From JBBDWJ01 sp040902925 (lineage in GTDB: Bacteria > Acidobacteriota > Terriglobia > Bryobacterales > UBA6623): DNA of 14,300 nt. Under the pieces are notes generated by a model. That model was given only the letters and a program-made list of their open reading frames with translations. It did no database searches and had not been told where the DNA came from. Shown in pieces: positions 7,031 to 14,300 of the stretch (position 1 is its first letter; the number at the start of each line of letters is the position of its first letter). The position numbers and the translations under genes are program-made. The stretch spans positions 1-14,300 of the forward strand of contig JBBDWJ010000293.1 of assembly GCA_040902925.1 (NCBI GenBank), given 5' to 3'.

Positions 7031-8632
7031 CTACTCGTCGAGCCCGAACACAAACAGGCCTCGGCCGGCCGTAAAGGCTACGTATTGCTTGCCTTCGCTG
7101 GCGTAGCTGATCGGGTTTGCGCGCATCGATCCGCCGGCTTGAAAACGCCACACGGGCTTGCCGTTGGTGGCGTCTAGCGCGAAGACATCGCCTTCACCGG
7201 TGCCGCCGAACACCAGGCCGCCGGCGGTCGAGAGCACGCCTCCGCCGGGCGGAGAGTGCAGCGGGAATTCCCACTTGAGCTCGACGCTCTCGGGATGGAA
7301 AGCGCGAATGGCGCCGTAGGCTTCCTCGCCGGGGATTTTCTGCGCACCGCCGGCGTTATACAGGCTGCCGACTTTGAACTCCGCTTCGCCTTTGTAGTAG
7401 ATGTGGCCCATCTCGCGCGAGGCCACGAAAAACAGATGCAGTTCCGGATTGTAAGCGGGGCTCTGCCAGTTCGTACCGCCGCCCAGGTTGGGATACACAA
7501 TATTGCCGTCGACGGTGGGTGACGTGTTGGGTAGAACCATCGGCCGCCCGTTGTCGTCCAGCCCGCTGGCCCAGGTCTGCTTCACGTAAGCCTTGCCATT
7601 CACGAACTTGCCGCTTTCGCGATCGAGTACATAGGAAAAGCCGTTGCGGTTGGCAAACAGCACCAGCTTGCGCTGCTCGCCGCGGACTTCGCCATCGATC
7701 AGCACGGGCACCTGCACCGAATCCCAGTCATGCACGTCGTGCGGCGTGAACTGGAAATACCATTTCAGCTCGCCGGTGTCCGCGTCGAGGACGACGAGGC
7801 AATCGGAGTAGAGGTTGTCGCCTTTGCGGACGTCGCCATTCCAATCCGGCCCGGGATTGCCTGTGCCCCAGTAGATGAGATTCAGCTCGGGATCATAGCT
7901 GCCTGTGACCCAGGTCGTCGCCGAGCCTTGTTTCCAGCTATCGCCGGCCCAGGTTTCGGCGCCCGGCTCGCCCGCCACCGGCACCGTCCAGAAGCGCCAG
8001 GCGCGTTCGCCGGTTTTGGCGTCATAGGCGTCGAGGAAGCCGCGCACGCCGAACTCGCCGCCCGCCATGCCGAGAATGATTTTTCCGTTGATCGCCAGCG
8101 GCGCGGCGGTCATCGAGATACCCGCTTTGTAGTCGGCGACTTCGATGTCCCAGCGCACCTGGCCGCTTTTGGCGTCGAGCGCAACCAAGTGCGAATCGAG
8201 CGTGCCGACGTAGACCATGTCGTCGAGCACGGCGACGCCGCGGTTCACGCGGCCGCAGCAGAGCGGCATGTTCTCGGGAATCGGCCGGGTGTATTTCCAC
8301 AGCGGGCGGCCGGTGCGCGTGTCGAGCGCGGTCACATCGCTCGGCGGCTCGCTGATATACATCACGTTGCCGTCGACGAGAGGAGTCGCTTCGAAGCCGT
8401 GCGTCGTGCTGATCTGGTACACCCACTTCGGGCGCAACCGCGAAGCATTTTCGGGAGTGATCTGCCGCAGCGGCGAATGGCGGTGCCCGAGGTAATTCCC
8501 CGAGTAGGTGAGCCAGTTTTCCGGCTCGTTGCCGGCCTCGAGGATTCTCTCGTAGGTGACTTGCGCCGGGAGTGGCGCGGCCAGACACAACCATACCGAC
8601 GCCAGGCACGACAGCAGCGCGGTCCTGCTCAT
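7031..8632 (-). CDS. PQQ-dependent alcohol dehydrogenase, lanthanide-type active site
   Basis: This is a 533-residue periplasmic quinoprotein of the methanol/ethanol dehydrogenase propeller family. It oxidises a primary alcohol or related substrate and passes electrons to cytochrome c. A signal peptide ends near LPA (21-23). Repeated ALDxxTGxxxW blades (102, 151, 282, 485) are W-motifs. Active-site elements are the vicinal Cys125-Cys126 disulfide, E193 (GGEFGVRG), N259 (WGTGNPGPDW) and D302 in TPHDVHDWD. D304, two residues after the catalytic Asp, is the extra Asp typical of lanthanide-binding (XoxF-like) enzymes, where calcium enzymes have Ala. No haem motif lies in this chain, unlike quinohaemoproteins. 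It starts inside the end of the cytochrome gene (ATGA overlap) with GAGGTGAGGA upstream. No PQQ biosynthesis genes are in view. Substrate is unknown. Confidence 0.92.
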   Translation of the reverse strand: MSRTALLSCLASVWLCLAAPLPAQVTYERILEAGNEPENWLTYSGNYLGHRHSPLRQITPENASRLRPKWVYQISTTHGFEATPLVDGNVMYISEPPSDVTALDTRTGRPLWKYTRPIPENMPLCCGRVNRGVAVLDDMVYVGTLDSHLVALDAKSGQVRWDIEVADYKAGISMTAAPLAINGKIILGMAGGEFGVRGFLDAYDAKTGERAWRFWTVPVAGEPGAETWAGDSWKQGSATTWVTGSYDPELNLIYWGTGNPGPDWNGDVRKGDNLYSDCLVVLDADTGELKWYFQFTPHDVHDWDSVQVPVLIDGEVRGEQRKLVLFANRNGFSYVLDRESGKFVNGKAYVKQTWASGLDDNGRPMVLPNTSPTVDGNIVYPNLGGGTNWQSPAYNPELHLFFVASREMGHIYYKGEAEFKVGSLYNAGGAQKIPGEEAYGAIRAFHPESVELKWEFPLHSPPGGGVLSTAGGLVFGGTGEGDVFALDATNGKPVWRFQAGGSMRANPISYASEGKQYVAFTAGRGLFVFGLDE

Positions 8633-9414
8633 TCCTCACCTCGCAGCGAAACCAGGTAGGCCACCAGATCGGTCAGCTCGGCTTCGGTCAGCGTTTCTTT
8701 GTAGCCGGGCATCGGCGACTTGCCGCGCTGTTTGTCGATTTCCGATACCTCTTCCTTCAGGAAGGAGTGCAGATGATCGGAATAATCGCGGATCTGGATG
8801 GTGAACGTGTCTTCATTGAGCCGGACGCCGGTTATGGACTTGCCGTCGCGGGTGACGACGCGAACTTGCAGGAACTCCGCGGGCATGTCGGCCTCCGGCT
8901 CGAGCAGCGAACGCCGCAGATAGGAGGCGCTTCGCCGCGCCCCAACGTCAGTGAGGTCGGGGCCGGCCAGCCCGCCCGGGATCTCGGCGGTGTGGCACAT
9001 CAGGCAGTTGCCTTTGCCGCGATAGATCCCCTCGCCCGCAACAGGATCGCCGGGAACGCCTTCCGGCGCTCGTTTTCCGAGCGAGTCCACGAAGCCGGTG
9101 ACGAACCAGACCTCGCGATCGTTCATCTGCCAGGCGCTGGGCATTTCGGTGCCGGGAACGCCGCGCTTGATGACCCGAAACAGACCTTCAACATCCGAGG
9201 CGTGGCGCAGTTTCGGACGCGCCAGGGTGGCGCCGCTGCCTCCCTCGCCGCCCGGTCCATGGCAGGGAGCGCAGTGGCCTTGGAAAAGTTTTTCGCCGAG
9301 CGCTTGGTTCTCGGGAGAAGCCGCGGGGCGCGGCGGCAGCTCCTCTTCAGTCTGCGCCCAGCTCGACGAACAGAGCAACGAACACAACAACGCCAATCCC
9401 AACGCAAGTCTCAT
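8629..9414 (-). CDS. Dihaem cytochrome c, PQQ dehydrogenase electron acceptor
   Basis: This 261-residue exported cytochrome has a signal peptide ending at SWA (18-20) and two c-type haem sites. Domain 1 has CAPCH (48-52) with a likely distal M91 (GTEMPSAW). Domain 2 has CLMCH (137-141) with likely M235 (SPMPGY). Between the second haem and its Met lies an added segment, FLQVRVVTRDGKSITGV to EEVSEID (181-227). This resembles the region of the putative haem-binding domain (TIGR02603-like) common in Planctomycetes and Acidobacteria. It ends with a typical cytochrome helix, TEAELTDLVAYLVSLRG. It is the first gene of a two-gene operon: its last 4 bases overlap the start of the PQQ dehydrogenase, so it is the obvious electron acceptor. 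The ribosome-binding site is weak (GGGG). Confidence 0.92.
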   Translation of the reverse strand: MRLALGLALLCSLLCSSSWAQTEEELPPRPAASPENQALGEKLFQGHCAPCHGPGGEGGSGATLARPKLRHASDVEGLFRVIKRGVPGTEMPSAWQMNDREVWFVTGFVDSLGKRAPEGVPGDPVAGEGIYRGKGNCLMCHTAEIPGGLAGPDLTDVGARRSASYLRRSLLEPEADMPAEFLQVRVVTRDGKSITGVRLNEDTFTIQIRDYSDHLHSFLKEEVSEIDKQRGKSPMPGYKETLTEAELTDLVAYLVSLRGEE

Positions 9415-9447
9415 GGAAACCCCGGAATTGCCAGTCTCTGGCGCTGG

Positions 9448-9477
9448 AGTATAACACGAACGCCGCGCTGCGAACGC
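9448..9477 (-). promoter_or_regulatory. Candidate promoter of the cytochrome-PQQ operon
   Basis: On the minus strand, TATACT (9448-9453) is a good -10 about 34 bases before the cytochrome ATG. No recognisable -35 exists. Instead the heptamer GCGTTCG occurs twice as direct repeats (9457-9463 and 9471-9477), 14 bases apart. Direct repeats replacing a -35 suggest an activator-dependent promoter; this is inference. Confidence 0.4.
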
Positions 9478-9718
9478 GCCTGAATCGAGCCCTTTGCGCG
9501 CTGCCGGGAAGGCCGGCGGCGGCGGCGCCCGCAGCGGCGTCCCGACGCATCATTGCTGGCCGGTTCTCGCCCGCGCAGGCGCAAGAGCTACCATGAAAGG
9601 TCACTGCGAGTCCGCGCAAACGGCCGCCGGTCCTCCCACGCGGAGGCCACCAGTCACCCAGCCGGAAATCTGATCCGCCAGACAGAATCGCGGTGGCGCC
9701 AGCGCCGCGTTGCAACCT
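9478..9718. other. Divergent spacer between cytochrome and ABC exporter genes
   Basis: The gap between the cytochrome gene and the ABC ATPase gene is GC-rich and shows no family-like ORF, tRNA or clear promoter for the rightward operon. No good Shine-Dalgarno precedes the ATPase ATG at 9719. Confidence 0.5.
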
Positions 9719-10728
<1,010 letters not shown>

Positions 10729-10732
<4 letters not shown>

Positions 10733-11502
10733 CCACGATTCTGCATTCCTACTTCATGACGCTGCGGCTGATGCGTCATTTGCTGCGGCAGCCGTGGTAC
10801 ATCGCTCTAACCTTGGTGCAGCCGGTGATTTGGCTGGTGTTCTATGGGCAGCTCTTTGAGAAAGTCACCGCTCTGCCCGGCTTTGAGACGGTTTCCTACA
10901 TCGACTTTCTCACACCCGGCATCGTCGTTATGTCGGCGCTGTTTTCCTCAGGCTGGAGCGGCATGGGGATGATCCACGATCTCGACCGCGGTGTAATGGA
11001 CCGCTTTCTGGTTTCACCGGCCAGCCGCAGCGCGTTGATCGCCGGCCGCTTGCTGCATCTGGCGTTTCAGAACTGCGTCACCGGGACAATTCTCATTACT
11101 CTGGGGCTTGTGCTCGGCGCGCGTTATCCCGGCGGCATCACGGGCGTGGCGGTGCTGTTGCTGTGCGCCGTATTGCTGGCGATCCCGTTCGGGGCGCTCT
11201 CGAACGCGCTGGCGCTGACTCTGCGCAAGCAGGAATCGGTGATCGGCGCGGTAAACTTCGTGCTGCTGCCTCTAGTGTTTCTGTCGCCGGTATTCATGGC
11301 GCCCGCTTTGATGCCGGAATGGATTCGTACTGTGGCGCAGTTGAATCCGGTGGGCTGGAGCGTCACCGCGGGCCGCGCCGCTCTGCACGGTAACGCCGAC
11401 TGGAGCGCCGTCGTCGTACAGGTCGGCTGCCTCACCGCGTTTACGTTCTTCAGCGGCTGGCTGGCGACGCGCGCGTTTCAAAGCTATCAACGTTCGGTTT
11501 GA
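10729..11502 (+). CDS. DrrB-type ABC-2 exporter permease
   Basis: This 257-residue inner-membrane permease of the ABC-2 (PF01061) family is the partner of the ATPase just upstream. Six hydrophobic segments are seen, near 22-42, 62-80, 107-130, 137-161, 173-192 and 226-246. The coupling-region motif DLDRGVMDRFLVSPASRSAL (84-103) and the FLSPVFMAP (184-192) and LNPVGW (205-210) stretches are characteristic. The ATG overlaps the ATPase stop (ATGA), and AGGAG lies 8 bases upstream. Together the genes encode a half-size exporter with an ATPase and a permease, each probably dimeric. No regulator or biosynthetic gene adjoins them to suggest the cargo. Confidence 0.92.
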
Positions 11503-11667
11503 GGGAAGCGTCTTCGCGGGGTTTGGCGTTTGGGTGGGGCCAGGCTTTTTCCCGGCGTCGCTACCGTGTTTCCGAGCGTCGCTACCATGTTTTCGAGCGG
11601 CGCTATCACGAGGGCGGTGTTCATCGGCAGGCCGGCAGTCCTTTTGTTTCGCCACGGAGGTGACCTT
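11503..11667. other. Spacer after the exporter, containing a tandem repeat
   Basis: Apart from the 21-bp repeat at 11555-11596 I see no gene or convincing terminator here. The segment ends in the strong ribosome-binding site of the small remnant ORF. Confidence 0.5.
11555..11596. repeat. 21-bp direct tandem repeat, two units plus a degenerate third
   Basis: Units 11555-11575 and 11576-11596 share 19 of 21 bases. Both contain GCGTCGCTACC and end in TCGA or CCGA. A third, degraded start (GCGGCGCTATCA) begins at 11597. Either strand can be read in a 7-residue repeat, but no gene is supported. It lies 52 bp past the exporter stop. Confidence 0.75.
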
Positions 11668-11808
11668 ATGCTGCGGTTTTTATCCGTCCTCTACCTTGCC
11701 GCCGTCTTCCTCGGCCCAGGGCCGGCGCTGGCGCAGGAAGCTACGCACACCTTCCCTTGGTCACCCCCGGTTGAGGTCAAACTTGGGGGACTGGCTCAAG
11801 AACTGTAG
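11668..11808 (+). pseudogene. Remnant of a secreted-protein gene: signal peptide only
   Basis: This 46-residue ORF has a textbook GGAGG 7-8 bases before its ATG and begins with a clear Sec signal peptide. MLRFLSVLYLAAVFLGPGPALAQ shows an h-region and an ALA-type cleavage site at 20-22. After cleavage only about 24 residues remain (EATHTFPWSPP and so on), and the last 16 codons run antisense into the end of the EboB-like gene. I recognise no family. The simplest reading is that the 5' end of an exported protein gene survived while its body was deleted at or near 11760. A genuine short secreted peptide is the alternative. Confidence 0.5.
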
Positions 11809-12570
11809 CGGGTTGTCGAACGAGATCTTGCAGATCGTCGACGGACTATGGCCGCGGCGCTTCATCTCGAGCAGCGCCTTGGGGACGGCCAGCGGATCGC
11901 TCGGCCCCCAATCGCCGGCGGAGTTCATCCAGAGGCGCTCGGCGCCGTACATCTCGATGATGTCGGCGGCGCGCTGCGGCGTGCATTTGGTCTCAGGATA
12001 GAGCGTCATGCCCGCCCAGAACCCTTCGTCGAGCACCATTTCCACGGTGTGTTCCTCGACGTGATCGATCAGCACGCGGCCCGGATCGATGTTGCTGTTT
12101 GCCTGGATCGCGTCGAGGATCAGGCGCGTGCCCTTGCGTTTGTCTTCGAGGTGCGGCGTGTGAACCAGGATGAGCTGGTCGTGCTTCGCGGCTAGAGCGA
12201 TCTGCTCTTCGAGAATGGCGAGTTCGTTGCGGCTGTTCTTGTTGAGCCCGATCTCTCCCACGCCCAGGACGTTCGGCTTGTCGAGAAACTGCGGGATCAG
12301 CGCAATGACCTCGCGGGCGAAAACAGGGTCCTCAGCCTCCTTGGGATTGATGCAGATCCAGGTGAAGTGGCGAATACCGTACGCGGCGGCGCGCTTCGGC
12401 TCGACTTCGGTGAGATGGCGGAAATAGTCGAAAAAACCCTGCGGCGAGTTGCGGTCGAAACCGGCCCAGAAGGCGGGCTCGGTGAGAGCCACGCAGCCGG
12501 CTTGCGCCATCCGCTCATAGTCGTCGGTGGTGCGCGAAATCATGTGGATGTGCGGATCGATGTACTGCAT
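11761..12570 (-). CDS. EboB-like TatD-family metal-dependent hydrolase
   Basis: This 269-residue amidohydrolase-fold protein of the TatD group is most similar, by my recognition, to the EboB hydrolases of ebo (EDB) clusters. The opening YIDPHIHMISRTTDDYERMA and EPAFWAG (31-37) are the EboB signature. Metal-binding residues are H7 and H9 (PHIH), E106 (VGEIGLN), H137 (LVHTPH), H170 (LIDHVEEHT) and D220 (SAGDWGPSDPLAVPK). No signal peptide is present, so it is cytosolic. It follows the 100-residue gene by 15 bp, without a clear Shine-Dalgarno of its own, so translation may depend on the upstream gene. No other ebo genes (UbiA-type, dehydroquinate-synthase-like, EboE, EboF) are in the window. Reaction and substrate are unknown. 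Confidence 0.88.
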   Translation of the reverse strand: MQYIDPHIHMISRTTDDYERMAQAGCVALTEPAFWAGFDRNSPQGFFDYFRHLTEVEPKRAAAYGIRHFTWICINPKEAEDPVFAREVIALIPQFLDKPNVLGVGEIGLNKNSRNELAILEEQIALAAKHDQLILVHTPHLEDKRKGTRLILDAIQANSNIDPGRVLIDHVEEHTVEMVLDEGFWAGMTLYPETKCTPQRAADIIEMYGAERLWMNSAGDWGPSDPLAVPKALLEMKRRGHSPSTICKISFDNPLQFLSQSPKFDLNRG

Positions 12571-12585
12571 GGGGCTGCGGAGGTT

Positions 12586-12888
12586 TTACGGCTTGGGGTT
12601 ATGCGCGCCGGCGGCGCCTTTCGTGCCGGCCTTAGCGATGGGCTCGGCACTTGGGTCGCTGAGGTGTTCGAGGACACGGCGCGCGCGGCCGCTTTCGCCG
12701 CTGTCCAAAATCTTGAGCGCCTCGCGGAACGCCGCCATACGGAAGTCTTCGCCTTCACCACGCGGGGTGGCGCGGTCGACGCGGTCCAAAAAAGCAGCAA
12801 TGTCGATGAGCTTGGCGCGGTGCTCGAGGAAGTAGCGGTCTACGACCTCGGGCCGCGAGAGCGGGCAGCTAGTTTTCGGCTCGGGCAT
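12586..12888 (-). CDS. Uncharacterised 100-residue helical protein upstream of EboB-like gene
   Basis: I do not recognise a named family. The core EVVDRYFLEHRAKLIDIAAF (14-33), followed by LDRVDRA and FRMAAFREALKILDSGESGR (49-68) then ARRVLEHLSD, reads as two or three amphipathic helices with many charged residues. The tail (80-100) is low-complexity Gly/Ala/Lys. It is cytosolic, with no signal or membrane segment. The frame is open upstream to 13266, but the ATG at 12888 has AGAGGA 6 bases before it, and the conserved-looking part starts only here. It is the first gene of a two-gene unit with the EboB-like hydrolase, so it may be a partner or regulator of that enzyme. Homology to EboA is possible but not shown. 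Confidence 0.75.
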   Translation of the reverse strand: MPEPKTSCPLSRPEVVDRYFLEHRAKLIDIAAFLDRVDRATPRGEGEDFRMAAFREALKILDSGESGRARRVLEHLSDPSAEPIAKAGTKGAAGAHNPKP

Positions 12889-13259
12889 TCGCTTCCTCTG
12901 AGCGCTGGCGCGGCGATTTCCAGGCATCGTTTCGGCGGGTTTCTTTGAAAATCTGGCTAGACCAGCCCGCAACGCAGCCGGTTGCCGCGCGAAAGTTGCT
13001 ACTGCCCAGATCCCCGCGCGGAGACGCCCTAACGCAGGCGCACGGCTCTCAGGATACGCCGGGGTGCCGTCGAGAGCAAGACTCGCGGCTTCCTGCCTCG
13101 CGGCTTCGGAGCGGCGGGCGATTCCGATCAAGCCGGAAACCGGGACGGCCGTTTGACGCGAAAAACCCTGATCGCTAAAATTGGCGCTGCATTCCAAGTG
13201 CAGCCGTCTCGAAGCGGCGCCGCCCGACGCGGCTGCAGAAGCGGAGAAGGATACAGCCA
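12889..13259. other. Divergent promoter region
   Basis: These 371 bp separate the leftward EboB-like pair from the rightward TIM-barrel gene. A strong rightward promoter is visible at 13153-13181 (separate entry). I find no clear leftward promoter. Reading frames that fill the region appear to be GC-rich artefacts. Confidence 0.6.
13153..13181 (+). promoter_or_regulatory. Sigma70-like promoter of the TIM-barrel gene
   Basis: TTGACG (13153-13158), a spacer of exactly 17 bases, then TAAAAT (13176-13181) match consensus hexamers at 5 of 6 positions each. Transcription would start near 13189 and leave a leader of about 70 nucleotides. No palindrome lies in this spacer, unlike the receptor promoter. 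Confidence 0.65.
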
Positions 13260-14300
13260 ATGCCATCGCACCGATACCCTGCCGTTCACAACGCGATGTG
13301 GCCTGGACTGGTCGGTAAGGGCGGCCCGAACGCCGAACCTGCGATCGACCTCGAGACGATGCTCACGCTGACGGCCGACGCCGAGGTGGATGGCGTGCGG
13401 TTCGACGGCGTCGATCTGTTTTTGTTTGCGCCGCATGTCGATATCGATTCGTCGGCTGACGATGTGAAGCGGCTGGCCGAGCGCGTCGCGTCGCTCAATT
13501 TGAAAGTCGGCTCCGTGGTCGCACCCGTCTGGCCGCCGACCGGCGGCGGCTCGGCGATGGGCAGCGCGGACGAACGCCAGGGCTTTTTGACGCAGGTGCG
13601 TAAAGCGTGCGGCATCGCGAAGACGCTGCGGGAACTGGGCATTCGGCCCTACGGCGTCGTGCGCATCGATTCGGCGGTGGGCCCGTCCGAATGGGCCAAA
13701 GATCCCGAGGGAAACACCGAGCGCATCGCCGCCACCTTTCGCGAAGCCGCGGACATCGCCGAGGACCACGGCGAGCGGCTCGCCGCCGAGGGCGAAATCT
13801 GTTGGGGCGGCATGCATAGCTGGCGCCGCATGGTCGAACTGCTCGAGTTGGTCGGCCGTCCGAAAACGGTTGGCTTCCAGGCCGACATGGCGCATACGAT
13901 GCTCTTCACCCTGGGGTATAACGCCCCGGAGGATCGTTTACTCCCCGACGATTTCGACTGGTCGCAGCAGCATGTGCTGGCCGATTCATATCGGAAAATG
14001 GCCGCTCACCTGCGCCCGTGGACAATCGATTTTCACGTGGCGCAGAACGACGCCACGGTCAAAGGTTCCGGCACGCACGACAAGACCGGCCGGCACTGTC
14101 CGCCAAAAGATCCCAACGGCAAGCTCGACATCGTGCGCGATGCCGGCGCTTGGATGCTCGGCGACGACGGCAAGCCGACGCGGGCCTTCGAACATATCTG
14201 CTGGGACGGCTGCATGTTTCCGAACGCCATGATGACCGACCCGCAAACCTGGCGCGACTTTCTGAGCACTATGATCGCGGTGCGCAACGCGCACGGCTGG
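13260..14300 (+). CDS. Sugar-phosphate isomerase/epimerase-like TIM-barrel protein, 3' end missing
   Basis: The first 347 residues of an AP_endonuc_2/xylose-isomerase-like (PF01261) protein; the frame is open to the window edge. A GGAGAAGGA precedes the ATG by 8 bases. Family features: MWPGLVGKGG (13-22) and DGVRFDGVDLFLF (44-56) on early strands, VVAPVWPPTGGGS (86-98), and candidate metal ligands E179 (AAEGEICWGGMHS), D209 (GFQADMAHT), H259 (TIDFHVAQND) and E311 (RAFEHICWDG). No signal peptide is present. Such enzymes isomerise or epimerise sugars or inositols using a divalent metal; this one's substrate cannot be read. A metal-bearing loop, GSGTHDKTGRHCPPKDPNGK (269-288), is distinctive. 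It has its own sigma70-like promoter and faces away from the EboB-like pair, so shared function is only suggested by proximity. Confidence 0.88.
   Translation, partial: MPSHRYPAVHNAMWPGLVGKGGPNAEPAIDLETMLTLTADAEVDGVRFDGVDLFLFAPHVDIDSSADDVKRLAERVASLNLKVGSVVAPVWPPTGGGSAMGSADERQGFLTQVRKACGIAKTLRELGIRPYGVVRIDSAVGPSEWAKDPEGNTERIAATFREAADIAEDHGERLAAEGEICWGGMHSWRRMVELLELVGRPKTVGFQADMAHTMLFTLGYNAPEDRLLPDDFDWSQQHVLADSYRKMAAHLRPWTIDFHVAQNDATVKGSGTHDKTGRHCPPKDPNGKLDIVRDAGAWMLGDDGKPTRAFEHICWDGCMFPNAMMTDPQTWRDFLSTMIAVRNAHGW

Noticed and set aside
6666..7106. 146-codon rightward ORF over the iron-promoter region
   Set aside because: Composition is low-complexity, it runs antisense into the PQQ gene end, and it has no recognisable domain.
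12889..13266. Upstream extension of the 100-residue gene (to 226 residues)
   Set aside because: The added part is low-complexity Ala/Ser/Arg, a good AGAGGA precedes the internal ATG at 12888, and the extension would overlap the divergent promoter.

Overview
The window is high-G+C bacterial chromosome, with gene-dense blocks separated by several hairpin-rich spacers. The closest fit I can suggest is a Bryobacterales/Solibacter-type Acidobacteriota. The basis is the PQQ dehydrogenase with a Planctomycete/Acidobacteria-style dihaem cytochrome, the xylose-isomerase-like TIM-barrel protein and the REP-like intergenic palindromes. No rRNA or other phylogenetic marker is present, so this is only a tentative placement.

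Layout from left to right: (1) A minus-strand fluoride-resistance pair, crcB then a DUF190 gene, joined by a 4-bp overlap (102-877). (2) A 915-bp spacer (878-1792) packed with perfect palindromes and a 34-bp inverted repeat. (3) A minus-strand iron-acquisition cassette (1793-6431): TonB-dependent siderophore receptor with an STN domain, PiuC-type Fe(II)/2-oxoglutarate hydroxylase, and a PepSY transmembrane protein. A terminator-like hairpin lies after the receptor. A well-formed sigma70-like promoter with a 15-bp palindrome filling its spacer lies upstream (6659-6687), and a second copy of the box lies about 245 bp further away. (4) A minus-strand periplasmic oxidation module (7031-9414): dihaem cytochrome c, then a PQQ-dependent alcohol dehydrogenase, overlapping by 4 bp. 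The dehydrogenase carries the Asp-x-Asp signature of lanthanide-dependent enzymes. (5) A plus-strand DrrAB-type ABC exporter (9719-11502). (6) A short spacer with a 21-bp tandem repeat and a 46-codon ORF that looks like a surviving signal peptide of a lost secreted protein (11668-11808). (7) A minus-strand pair: an EboB-like TatD-family hydrolase preceded by an unrecognised 100-residue protein (11761-12888). (8) Facing away across a 371-bp promoter region, a sugar-phosphate isomerase/epimerase-like TIM-barrel gene that runs off the right edge (13260-14300).

How the genes work together: the receptor takes up a ferric siderophore. PiuC and the PepSY protein are plausible partners in handling or reducing the imported chelate, as in piu/fiu-type loci. 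The PQQ dehydrogenase would oxidise an alcohol or sugar in the periplasm and pass electrons to the co-transcribed cytochrome. CrcB exports fluoride. The right end looks metabolic, but the substrates of the EboB-like hydrolase and the TIM-barrel enzyme cannot be read from sequence. I see no phage, transposase, CRISPR, tRNA or rRNA. The parts most worth a second look are the palindrome-in-promoter control of the siderophore receptor, the EboB homologue outside an ebo cluster paired with an unknown small protein, the lanthanide-type active site, and the palindrome island.
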